Source: JBDTRY01 sp039931435 (GTDB lineage: Bacteria; Acidobacteriota; Thermoanaerobaculia; Gp7-AA8). From it: 6,539 nucleotides of DNA. The number at the start of each line of letters is the position of its first letter. The first letter of the stretch is position 1. Both the position numbers and the translations under genes were made by a program. The notes under the pieces were generated by a model. The model was not told the DNA's origin and searched no databases. It saw nothing but the letters and a program-made list of their open reading frames with translations. Location of the stretch: positions 1 to 6,539 of the forward strand of contig JBDTRY010000215.1 in assembly GCA_039931435.1 (NCBI GenBank). The letters run 5' to 3'. Below are positions 1-6,502 of this stretch, piece by piece.

Positions 1-2558
1 AGCGACCCATTGAGGATGCGGTCGGCCTCGACCGGAGTCTTTCCCAGTCTTCCGATCAGCGTCTGAAGCGCGGCCGGGTTCCAGGCTTCGCGGGAGATCT
101 CGCGATAAAGAGGAACTCTCTTCCAGTGGATATTCAGCGGATCCTGCCGAAGGTGGCGACCTCTTCGGTCGATGATCTCGACCGTCACTTTTGTATCGCG
201 CGGAATGCCTCGGGGACGGGACTGGATGACCTTCCTGAAGCTCGTTATGTCGGAGGAGGGAAACGTTGGCAGCAAGGCAGCGAGGTCTTGCCTGGGTGCG
301 AGGTCAGCCTCGTAGTGCTTGCGGTTGTTCCCGAGGGTGACGGTCACCTTCTCGATGCCACCGTCCGCTGCCGCCCAGCCGGCAATGACCAGTGCACCCT
401 CCAGGTTCTCGCCATTCGCCGGGCTCTTCGTCTCGGCGATCGGTCCTGATGTCCAGGCGATGGCGTCAGCGGAGAGAAAGGCCTCGAGATTTTCGCGTGG
501 CGTCCGCCCCGCGGCGTCGGAGCGTTCGTCGCGGAGGGCGAGAACTTCGGGCTTGATGGGCCGGATGGCGAACACCCAGTCTCCTCGCACGCCATCGTCG
601 AAACGCCGGAGAAATACGGCCGCGCCGCTCCGAATCCCCTCGAGCAGCCATGACCGCATGGGCACCCGATCCGTTTCGCTCAGCAGGTCGGGATGCACCA
701 CGAGGATCGATGCTCCCGATTCGCGCAGCTTGTCGTACAACGAAAGAGGGAGCGGCGTCTTCCCAGCCAGATCCACCAGCCTGTCGTGGGCGGGCGGATA
801 GAATCCGGACACTCCGTTCAGTAACGGTTTGTGATGCGCCGTCGCCCGCAGCACATACAGATATTCCGGATCCAGGCCGAACGGCATCTCGGCGATGGCA
901 CCATGAATATCGGTTGACGCCAGCCACCGATAGGCGGGCGGAGGTTCCCGTTCGGCGTAATACCAGTCGATCGGCGCCGCTCGCAATTCGAAGAGGAGCA
1001 GCAGAGGGAGCAAGGCGGTCACGGCGATGCTGAATCGCCTCCCGGCACGATGGCGAATGACTGCTGCACCCGCCGCGGCCACGACCGCCAGCCCGACATA
1101 GGTGATCATCGCCCAGCGGGCCGGAATGCGGATACTTCGGAATTGAGGGAAGTCGAATAGAAAGGCGTGGAAAAACGAGTTCAGGCCCAGCGACCCGAGA
1201 AATCCGACGAGAATCCAGAGAAAGGCTGTCCAGATCTCCAGAGGAAAACGAGAGCGTCGGAGCAGGTCTCTCAGAGATCGCTCGTGCCCCAACGCTTCGG
1301 GATACCGGAACCACAAACGGGTCAGTACCAGTCCAACAAAAATCATCGCCGGAATCGGGTAGGGATCGACGACGAATTTGCTGAACTTCCAATGGGTGTC
1401 GCTCTCGGTGTAGATGAAAGTCAAGACGAGGGAGAGCACAGAGAGGACGTCCAGCCAGCGGATAAGAGCGGGCGAAAGGGATCGCTCGCCGACGTCAGGC
1501 CACAACGATTCCGCAGGAGAACCGTCCCGACGCGCGAGAAAGATGACCACGCCCGCAAGCATCAGAGCAATGAGCCCGGGGAAGAGTCTCCGTTCGTTGG
1601 AACTGCTCCGCACGATGGCCAGTTCGCCGTAGGAACGATTCAGAGGAGTGGAGATGATCCAGTCGCGAGGTGTTGCTGAACCGGCGACCGTCTCCGCTCG
1701 ATCCCGCTCCAGTCCGTAGATCCTGGAAACCCTCTGGTAGGGTATGAGGAAGGGCAGAAGGACCAGCGCCGCGCAGACGAGGGGTGCAAGGAGGTAGAGC
1801 CACTGCCTCGCGGTGCGAACTGTGCTTGTTCCGACCCGGAGCAGAATGGCGCTCAGCCCCAGTGCCACCGAGCCAAACAACAACCAGTGAATGTTGGTCA
1901 AGCCGTTCATCAGGAACGCCGCCGCCACGAAAATCCCTCGAGTCCATCCGGGGTTTTTCCAGAAGTAGAGCAGCGCGGCGAGCAGGATGGGCAACCATCC
2001 TCCCCAGATGTGCTGCAGGTGCGGAAGGTGATCGAATCGGAAGGGAACGAAGGCGTAAAAGATCCCTCCGATCACGCCGGCAAAACGGGATGCGGTGATC
2101 ATCCGGCAAAGGACAAAGGCGCCGTATCCGCTGAAGGCGAATCCCAGAAGGATCCCGATGTTGTAGACGGTGAGAGCACTCAGTCCGGTCGCGAAGAACG
2201 GAAAAAGAACGAGAGCGATGCCGTAGAGATTTTCGGAGAAGGCCAGGGTGTATCGGGCAGGGTAGAAAATGTTCGCCTGGAAAAGGGATGAGGGTTGGTG
2301 AAACGTGGCCCAGTAGTCCCAGTTCAGAATCCAGGCGTTGAGAAATGGATCGCCTTGATCCGAAACAGCCGTGCCCATGGAGCGGATCAGCGGCCAGGTC
2401 ATGGCAACGGACAGGATGAGAAAGAACAACAACCAGGCCAGCTCTTCGACGAACCGCCGTGGCCCGGCACTTCGGTTCGTTCCCGTTGCCGGCACCGTGC
2501 CGTTTGTCGCGGACGGTTCAGCGCGCGCAGAGGGCTGATCGGGGTTTGGTCTCGGCAT
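1..2558 (-). CDS. GT-C-like polytopic membrane protein, C-terminus cut by window edge
   Basis: The frame is open from an ATG at 2558-2556 to the left edge, giving 852 codons plus two bases with no stop. An in-frame TGA lies two codons upstream, so this ATG is the first possible start. No Shine-Dalgarno sequence is visible. A Pro/Ala-rich tail of about 38 residues precedes roughly 14 hydrophobic segments between residues 39 and 527. The first extracytoplasmic loop holds GDPFLNAWILNWDYW (residues 69-83), followed by FYPAR, TLAFSEN and HLQHIW (180-185). A loop Asp after helix 1 is typical of GT-C glycosyltransferases, so D70 or D81 is a catalytic candidate by inference. Residues about 530-680 form a soluble domain with HH at 575-576. 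Residues about 705-812 form a beta-rich domain with IAGWAAADGGIEKVTVTLG. A further 40 or more residues follow. Compared with the neighbouring paralogue, residues about 350-440 are an insert with two extra hydrophobic segments. The family is uncharacterised; YfhO-like is an alternative name. The substrate is unknown. Confidence 0.88.
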   Translation of the reverse strand, partial: MPRPNPDQPSARAEPSATNGTVPATGTNRSAGPRRFVEELAWLLFFLILSVAMTWPLIRSMGTAVSDQGDPFLNAWILNWDYWATFHQPSSLFQANIFYPARYTLAFSENLYGIALVLFPFFATGLSALTVYNIGILLGFAFSGYGAFVLCRMITASRFAGVIGGIFYAFVPFRFDHLPHLQHIWGGWLPILLAALLYFWKNPGWTRGIFVAAAFLMNGLTNIHWLLFGSVALGLSAILLRVGTSTVRTARQWLYLLAPLVCAALVLLPFLIPYQRVSRIYGLERDRAETVAGSATPRDWIISTPLNRSYGELAIVRSSSNERRLFPGLIALMLAGVVIFLARRDGSPAESLWPDVGERSLSPALIRWLDVLSVLSLVLTFIYTESDTHWKFSKFVVDPYPIPAMIFVGLVLTRLWFRYPEALGHERSLRDLLRRSRFPLEIWTAFLWILVGFLGSLGLNSFFHAFLFDFPQFRSIRIPARWAMITYVGLAVVAAAGAAVIRHRAGRRFSIAVTALLPLLLLFELRAAPIDWYYAEREPPPAYRWLASTDIHGAIAEMPFGLDPEYLYVLRATAHHKPLLNGVSGFYPPAHDRLVDLAGKTPLPLSLYDKLRESGASILVVHPDLLSETDRVPMRSWLLEGIRSGAAVFLRRFDDGVRGDWVFAIRPIKPEVLALRDERSDAAGRTPRENLEAFLSADAIAWTSGPIAETKSPANGENLEGALVIAGWAAADGGIEKVTVTLGNNRKHYEADLAPRQDLAALLPTFPSSDITSFRKVIQSRPRGIPRDTKVTVEIIDRRGRHLRQDPLNIHWKRVPLYREISREAWNPAALQTLIGRLGKTPVEADRILNGS

Positions 2559-2605
2559 GGATCATTCTGGTGATGGCGGACGGAGGATACCAGCTTGTCC
2601 GGCAC

Positions 2606-2628
2606 GAGTCCGGCGAAGGAGCCGGCTC
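2606..2628 (-). other. Stable hairpin between the two paralogues
   Basis: Read on the minus strand, GAGCCGGC is followed by the loop TCCTTC and then GCCGGACTC. This gives an eight-pair stem with one bulged A. It begins ten bases after the stop codon of the upstream paralogue. No T-run follows, so it is not a canonical intrinsic terminator. It could be a 3' end stabiliser, a partial attenuator, or chance in GC-rich DNA. Confidence 0.4.
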
Positions 2629-2649
2629 ATCGTCGGATCATCGTCGGAT
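2628..2649. repeat. Perfect 11-bp tandem duplication across a stop codon
   Basis: CATCGTCGGAT occurs twice head to tail (2628-2638 and 2639-2649). The repeat covers the last codons and the TGA of the 722-residue membrane protein. With only one copy present the minus strand would still read CGA CGA TGA, so the duplication does not change the protein end. It looks like a small replication-slippage event tolerated at a gene end. Confidence 0.8.
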
Positions 2650-4806
2650 CCATGTGATCCAGTGGTCCGGAAGCAACGTTCGTTTCCCGCTGCCATCGGT
2701 GATCTCCACCTGAACGTCCGTGTCCGCTGAGAGTCCATCCGGCCGGCGGTCGAGCGTCAGCCGATATCCGGACAGCGTGGTCCGCGGGTACCAGGGAAAG
2801 AGATTGTCGATTCCCTGGTACAGGAAACGTTCGGCCGGCCTGCGTATCCGCCCATTCCCGAGGAGAACGGTCACTTCGCCGACACCGGTGGGGGAGAGGA
2901 CCCATCCTCCAACGGTCAATGGACCCTTCGTCCTCAGACCTGGCGCAGGTGAATCGATCATTCCAAACGTCGCACCGCAGTAGCTTCGCCCTTCGTTGCT
3001 GAGAAAGATGCTCAGATTGTCGGTGGGAGTTCTTCCAGCCCGATCGGCAACTTCGGGGGCTCGCATCCAGGCCGCTTCAGGCTCGGTTCGGGTCAGTGCG
3101 AAAACATAGTCGCCCTGCATCGTGTCGTTGAAGTGTCTGACGAACGTCATCCGCCCGCCGCGGATCTGCTGGCGCAACCAATCCCGAACGGCAGGGGCGC
3201 GCTCGGCGAGAAGATCGACGTGTACGACGACGAGCGAAACGCCCAGACGATCCAGTGCATCGATGAAGCCGGGAGCGATCGGATCCGATGCCTGCAACGT
3301 CAGCAGCCTGTCATACGCTGGCGGCGTCGCGCCCGACACTCCATTGATCATCCGGCGGTGATGCGTTGTCGAGCGAAGCAGATACTCGTATTGGTCGTCC
3401 TGTCGAAGGGGCAGTTGCAGGACGGCACCGGCGAACGGGGCCGCCGCCAGCCAGCGGTCCACGTCGCGAGGTGTCACCGGCGGCGTGTACCAGCGGATGG
3501 GAGCAGTATGCATCTCGGCGGCGACAGCGACCACGAGCAACCAGCCCACCGCACCATTTATCCATCCTCGGCCTCGCATGAGCGGAACGACTGCCACCGA
3601 AGCGAGCAAAGCGAGGCCGGTATAGGAAATTACGGCCCAGCGTGCGGGCACTCGGATGCCGCGGAACAGAGGAACGAATTCGAACAGAAGTCGATGAAAC
3701 GGGAAGTGCAGACCGAGCGAGCCAAAGAAGCCCAGAGCGACCCACAGCACTGCAAGAATCACGGCGAGTGGAAAGCGATGCGGTCCCCGCACTGCTGCCG
3801 TTCCTTCCCAGTCCTCTCGGCGCACGAAAATGAGCGCGCACCCGGCCAGCACGACGGGCAGGAGACCGGGGAAGAGCCAGTGTTCGCCGTCGGTATCGGC
3901 TCCCGAGAACAGCTTCCCGTAAACACGATGGGAGGGACTCGTACGCAACCAGTCCGATGGTCGCGCCGAGTAATTCATCGTTTCAGTGGCGTCACTGCGA
4001 ATTCCGTACAGCCGGCTCGCCTCTCGATAGGGAAGGAGCACCGGAGTGAGAAGAGCCAGGGAGAGCGCGGTCGAGACGATGATAGGCAGCCAGAATCTTC
4101 GCTCAAAGGGCTGGTTTGCGAAAATCGCTGCGATGGGAACGGACAGAGCGATGGCCAAACTTCCAAAAGCGAACCAGTGCAGATTCGTCAGTGCGTTGAT
4201 CAGAAACGCTGCACCGAATATCCATGCTCGATTCCACGAAGGTTTTCGCGCGTAGTAAAGCATTGCTGCCAGCAAAAGGGGGAGCCATCCGGCCCACATG
4301 TGCTGGAGATGTCCCAGTTGCCCGAAACGCCACGGCAGAAAGGCGAAGATGATTCCGCCGATCATCCCTGCGATCGGAGACCGCGTCACCAGCCGCGAGA
4401 GCACGAACGCTCCATAGCCGGTGAAGGCGAAGCCTAGAAGCATGGCCACGTTGTGAACCGTGAGCGGAGCCACTCCGGCCAATTGCAGAGGAAAGACGAC
4501 CAGCACGATGCCCAGAAGATTCTCGCTGAAGGCCAGTGTGTCGCGTGCCGGGTAGAACATGTTCGTGTCGAACAGAGTCCGTCCGTGGGTGATGGCGTAA
4601 AAGTCCCAGTCCAGAATCCAGGCGTTGAGGTAGGGATCGGAAGGTCCGGCCACGGCGCGGTCGAGATTGGTGGCCAGAGGCCAGGTCATGACGATCGCCA
4701 GAAGAAGGAAGACGGCGAAAACTATGAGTTCCCGCAGCGTTCTGACTGTGATGAGTGACCATCGGTTCGACGATTCGAATCCGGTCATGAAGGGCGATGA
4801 TTCCAC
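2638..4806 (-). CDS. GT-C-like polytopic membrane protein (complete paralogue)
   Basis: The gene encodes 722 residues from a GTG at 4806-4804; an in-frame TGA lies two codons upstream. ATG at residue 7 (4788) is an equally plausible start, since neither has a clear Shine-Dalgarno sequence. About 12 hydrophobic segments lie between residues 28 and 431. The loop after helix 1 reads SDPYLNAWILDWDFY (56-70); next come FYPAR, TLAFSEN (90-96), GYGAFVL and HLQHMW (166-171). FRGIRVPARW (381-390) precedes the last pair of helices. Residues about 440-580 are a soluble, probably extracytoplasmic domain with HH at 482-483 and INGVSG. Residues about 615-718 are a beta-rich domain with VGGWVLSPTGVGEVTVLLG. 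By family resemblance this is a membrane glycosyltransferase of the GT-C fold or a YfhO-like protein; D57, D66 and D68 are active-site candidates by inference. Its similarity to the downstream gene over its whole length shows tandem duplication. The sugar donor, acceptor and product are unknown. Confidence 0.9.
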   Translation of the reverse strand: MESSPFMTGFESSNRWSLITVRTLRELIVFAVFLLLAIVMTWPLATNLDRAVAGPSDPYLNAWILDWDFYAITHGRTLFDTNMFYPARDTLAFSENLLGIVLVVFPLQLAGVAPLTVHNVAMLLGFAFTGYGAFVLSRLVTRSPIAGMIGGIIFAFLPWRFGQLGHLQHMWAGWLPLLLAAMLYYARKPSWNRAWIFGAAFLINALTNLHWFAFGSLAIALSVPIAAIFANQPFERRFWLPIIVSTALSLALLTPVLLPYREASRLYGIRSDATETMNYSARPSDWLRTSPSHRVYGKLFSGADTDGEHWLFPGLLPVVLAGCALIFVRREDWEGTAAVRGPHRFPLAVILAVLWVALGFFGSLGLHFPFHRLLFEFVPLFRGIRVPARWAVISYTGLALLASVAVVPLMRGRGWINGAVGWLLVVAVAAEMHTAPIRWYTPPVTPRDVDRWLAAAPFAGAVLQLPLRQDDQYEYLLRSTTHHRRMINGVSGATPPAYDRLLTLQASDPIAPGFIDALDRLGVSLVVVHVDLLAERAPAVRDWLRQQIRGGRMTFVRHFNDTMQGDYVFALTRTEPEAAWMRAPEVADRAGRTPTDNLSIFLSNEGRSYCGATFGMIDSPAPGLRTKGPLTVGGWVLSPTGVGEVTVLLGNGRIRRPAERFLYQGIDNLFPWYPRTTLSGYRLTLDRRPDGLSADTDVQVEITDGSGKRTLLPDHWITWIRR

Positions 4807-4821
4807 GAATCAGGCGTTGTC

Positions 4822-4843
4822 GTGCGCTTCCAGTGAAACGCAC
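4822..4843 (-). promoter_or_regulatory. Inverted repeat upstream of the membrane-protein gene
   Basis: On the minus strand GTGCGTTTC-ACT-GGAAGCGCAC folds into a nine-pair stem (one G-U pair, one bulged G) with a three-base loop. It ends 15 bases before the GTG start. A TTGACA sequence sits just upstream at 4857-4852, but no good -10 box follows at the usual spacing. The repeat could be an operator or a leader hairpin. The rest of the 121-base gap (4807-4927) shows only weak short palindromes and no open frame. Confidence 0.35.
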
Positions 4844-4927
4844 CGCATCCGTGTCAAGGAACATGGCTCGCCGTTGAAGTCGTGCCATTCCCGCAACAGC
4901 GGCTGACCTTCGCTTCGAGTTAATCGG

Positions 4928-5947
4928 TCAGTTCGGCATCCTCGCCGATTTGACCGGAACTGCATCCGGGAACGGGTTCACCTTGTTCCGGATTGGTTTC
5001 ACGGTCTTCATGTAGTCGTAAATGGCACCGAGGTCCGATTCGGTCATCCCCGAGAATCCGAGCCAGGGCATGATGGTATTGCGTCCCTTCTCGGCCACAG
5101 GAGCGTCGGCCTCACTCATGCTCTCGAAAGCCTTTACTCGGGCAATGAACTCCTCTTTTGTGGCTCGTCCGAAGTAGGTGTCCGTATCGGGGGTGATGTT
5201 CGGTGACACGACTCGTCCCCATGGCCCCTTCATCTCCCACCCGCCCGCGTAGGCCATGCCGGCGAGCTGCTGGCCATGGTCGTCATGGGGAGTGTGGCAC
5301 TCCTCGCATCCGGCGATCGTCACCAGATACTCGCCGTATGCCAGATGGTTCGATGGATCGGGAGCGCTCACCGGTCCGGCCAGCGGCTGGGGCGCAGACT
5401 TGATGAAGAGATTTACGGGGAAGTCGAGTTTGCGCGTGGGAACCTGGTTGTGAACCGGGGGGAGCGTGCGCAGATAAGCCACCACCGAACGGGCGTCCTC
5501 ATCGCTCATTTTTCGAAACTTCTGATAGGGCATCATCGGAAAGAGTGCCGTTCCGTCGCGCCGGACACCCTCGCGGATGGCGCGCAGAATCTCGCCGTCG
5601 GTCCAGTTTCCAACTCCCGTCTGCGCGTCGGAGGTGATGTTCTGTGCTGCGACTACACCGGGCACCCCGAAGTCTTTGGTAAACGTGAACCCTCCCTGGC
5701 CCCGGGTTCCGGCCTTGACCGGAATTCCGAAGCGGTCGAAGTCGTGATCGGAATGGCAGCCCATGCAGTCGGCGACGTGCTCGACAAGGTATTTGCCTCG
5801 CGCCACCCGCTGTGGCGTGCGTTCAATGATCTCGGTGGATGGGGGCCGCATGGCGGGCTTCTTCATTGCCAGATAGCTGACGCCAGCTGCGATCAGTCCA
5901 GCTACGAACAGCAGAGTTATCCCGATTATTTTTAAAAGCTTACGCAT
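4928..5947 (-). CDS. Membrane-anchored diheme cytochrome c
   Basis: The gene encodes 339 residues, starting at ATG 5947-5945. Residues about 6-28 form one hydrophobic segment after MRKLLK and act as an uncleaved signal anchor or signal peptide, so the protein faces the periplasm. Two c-type heme sites are visible, CMGCH at 61-65 and CEECH at 214-218. Each domain has the matching distal Met region: FPMMPY at 137-141 (M138 or M139) and MPW at 293-295. Each also has the NIT(S/P)D motif (103-107 and 250-254) seen in the cytochrome subunits of membrane alcohol and gluconate dehydrogenases (COG2010 type). Those subunits usually carry three hemes; this protein has two, and no partner dehydrogenase lies in the window. 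It probably shuttles electrons between a periplasmic dehydrogenase and the respiratory chain; the partner is unknown. The stop codon lies 121 bases before the membrane-protein gene on the same strand, so a shared transcript is possible but unproven. Confidence 0.95.
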   Translation of the reverse strand: MRKLLKIIGITLLFVAGLIAAGVSYLAMKKPAMRPPSTEIIERTPQRVARGKYLVEHVADCMGCHSDHDFDRFGIPVKAGTRGQGGFTFTKDFGVPGVVAAQNITSDAQTGVGNWTDGEILRAIREGVRRDGTALFPMMPYQKFRKMSDEDARSVVAYLRTLPPVHNQVPTRKLDFPVNLFIKSAPQPLAGPVSAPDPSNHLAYGEYLVTIAGCEECHTPHDDHGQQLAGMAYAGGWEMKGPWGRVVSPNITPDTDTYFGRATKEEFIARVKAFESMSEADAPVAEKGRNTIMPWLGFSGMTESDLGAIYDYMKTVKPIRNKVNPFPDAVPVKSARMPN

Positions 5948-5958
5948 AGCGACAATTT

Positions 5959-5963
5959 CCCCT
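5959..5963 (-). promoter_or_regulatory. Probable ribosome binding site of the cytochrome gene
   Basis: The minus strand reads AGGGG, 11 bases before the ATG at 5947. The spacing is slightly long, but it is the only purine-rich match near this start and it supports the chosen start codon. Confidence 0.45.
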
Positions 5964-6031
5964 GCTTCGTCGTGTTTTTACCGGTTTTCGGAACGATTAT
6001 TGCGAGGAATTATGCATGAATGGCGGTTGAT

Positions 6032-6066
6032 CGAAAAGGAAAAACTGACAGTGCTGTTTCTTTTCG
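6032..6066 (+). promoter_or_regulatory. Inverted repeat in the leader of the secreted-protein gene
   Basis: CGAAAAG (6032-6038) pairs perfectly with CTTTTCG (6060-6066). After a three-base bulge, AAAC (6042-6045) pairs with GTTT (6056-6059), leaving a ten-base loop. It ends 28 bases before the start codon at 6095. It could be an operator or a leader RNA hairpin; the sequence alone does not decide. Confidence 0.35.
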
Positions 6067-6080
6067 TTCGTTGACGCCGG

Positions 6081-6087
6081 GAAAGGA
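6081..6087 (+). promoter_or_regulatory. Ribosome binding site that decides the start at 6095
   Basis: GAAAGGA ends seven bases before the ATG at 6095. This good Shine-Dalgarno sequence at ideal spacing, directly before a textbook signal peptide, shows that translation begins at 6095 and not at the in-frame ATG at 6020. Confidence 0.75.
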
Positions 6088-6094
6088 CAAGCCA

Positions 6095-6412
6095 ATGAAA
6101 TCACGCCTACTCGCGCTGGCGATCGCCGCAGGCCTTCTCACCACGCCGCTGGCGTTCGCGCAACAAGGCAAGGTTACGAAAAACGAGAGGAGGGTCCGCG
6201 TTCGAGTGCTCCATGTGGACACTCAGAAGCAGGTTAGGCCGCTGGAAACGACTGTGGGGCAGACCACCGTCGGCGCCGTCCTGCGATCGCGCATGGTGGG
6301 CCTTAACGATTCGCCACGTGTGCAGCAGTTCGATGTGAATCCGTTCGATCAACTTGGTGTAAGCGTTCCGCAGATGCGCGCTCCCCGAGGCGTCGAAGTT
6401 CCGCGGCGATAG
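6095..6412 (+). CDS. Small secreted protein of unknown function
   Basis: The gene encodes 105 residues and ends with TAG at 6410-6412. The start at 6095 is chosen over the in-frame ATG at 6020 because it follows a strong Shine-Dalgarno sequence and begins a classical Sec signal peptide: MKSR, a hydrophobic stretch (residues 5-20) and a probable cleavage site AFA|QQ after residue 22. The mature protein would be about 83 residues, basic, and free of cysteine. It has an alternating RVRVRVLHVD stretch (33-42) that suggests a beta strand, a Thr/Val/Gly-rich middle (TTVGQTTVGAV, 52-62) and a Pro/Arg-rich tail ending VPRR. There is no transmembrane helix apart from the signal, no lipobox and no known catalytic motif. 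I do not recognise the family. It stands alone on its strand, divergent from the cytochrome gene. Expression as a periplasmic or exported protein is inferred from the signal peptide; its role is unknown. Confidence 0.8.
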   Translation: MKSRLLALAIAAGLLTTPLAFAQQGKVTKNERRVRVRVLHVDTQKQVRPLETTVGQTTVGAVLRSRMVGLNDSPRVQQFDVNPFDQLGVSVPQMRAPRGVEVPRR

Positions 6413-6427
6413 AGACGAGGCGAGGAA

Positions 6428-6502
6428 CCTTCGCTCGACGCTTTCAAGAAAAACACATGGGGCGCGTGTCATCCTGAGGGAGCTCAGCGAGCGAAGGATC
6501 TC
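6428..6502. repeat. Dispersed palindromic repeat of the TCATCCTGAG...GCGAAGGATC type
   Basis: CCTTCGCTCG (6428-6437) and CGAGCGAAGG (6488-6497) are perfect 10-bp inverted arms 50 bases apart. Inside the right part, CTGAG-GGAG-CTCAG (6474-6487) makes a second small hairpin, and ATCCT/AGGAT flank it. The stretch TGTCATCCTGAG (6467-6478) through GCGAAGGATCTC (6491-6502) matches the consensus of short repeats that I know to be scattered between genes in several phyla, including Acidobacteriota and Chloroflexota. It lies 16-90 bases after the stop of the secreted-protein gene and might also end its transcript. The remaining bases to 6539 show no gene. Confidence 0.6.

Larger units (their letters stand above)
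5948..6094. promoter_or_regulatory. Divergent promoter region
   Basis: This 147-base gap separates the cytochrome gene (leftward) from the small secreted-protein gene (rightward), so it must hold promoters for both unless one is read from further away. It is more AT-rich than its surroundings. On the minus strand, AATAAT (6001-5996) and CATAAT (6014-6009) each match a -10 box at five of six positions, but neither has a convincing -35 box. I could not pick a plus-strand promoter with confidence. The reading frame of the plus-strand gene extends back to an ATG at 6020, but that part does not look coding. Confidence 0.45.

Noticed and set aside
466..1392. A 308-codon minus-strand frame and similar frames (for example 1495-2109) inside the left gene
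   Set aside because: They are Arg/Ser/Pro-rich and out of frame with the 852-codon frame that aligns with the neighbouring paralogue from end to end. They are shadows of that gene.
1..2558. The left membrane-protein gene as a frameshifted pseudogene
   Set aside because: Direct reading of the reverse complement gives one unbroken frame of 852 codons whose length and frame match the window edge exactly.
3133..4437. A 434-codon open frame on the plus strand opposite the complete membrane protein
   Set aside because: It is rich in Arg, Gln, Glu and Ser with no domain or hydrophobic pattern and lies wholly antisense to a well-supported gene. Long antisense frames are common in GC-rich DNA.
4829..4857. 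A full sigma-70 promoter starting at TTGACA upstream of the membrane-protein gene
   Set aside because: The -35 hexamer is perfect, but the bases at 16-18 spacing (around ACTGGA) do not resemble a -10 box, so I list only the inverted repeat.
4880..4930. Possible terminator after the cytochrome gene (TGACC...GGTCA and CCGC-TGTT-GCGG)
   Set aside because: The stems are only four to five pairs, one has a 17-base loop, and neither is followed by a T-run.
6020..6094. N-terminal extension of the secreted protein from the ATG at 6020
   Set aside because: It would bury the signal peptide 25 residues inside the protein, has no Shine-Dalgarno sequence, and overlaps the inverted repeat in the leader.
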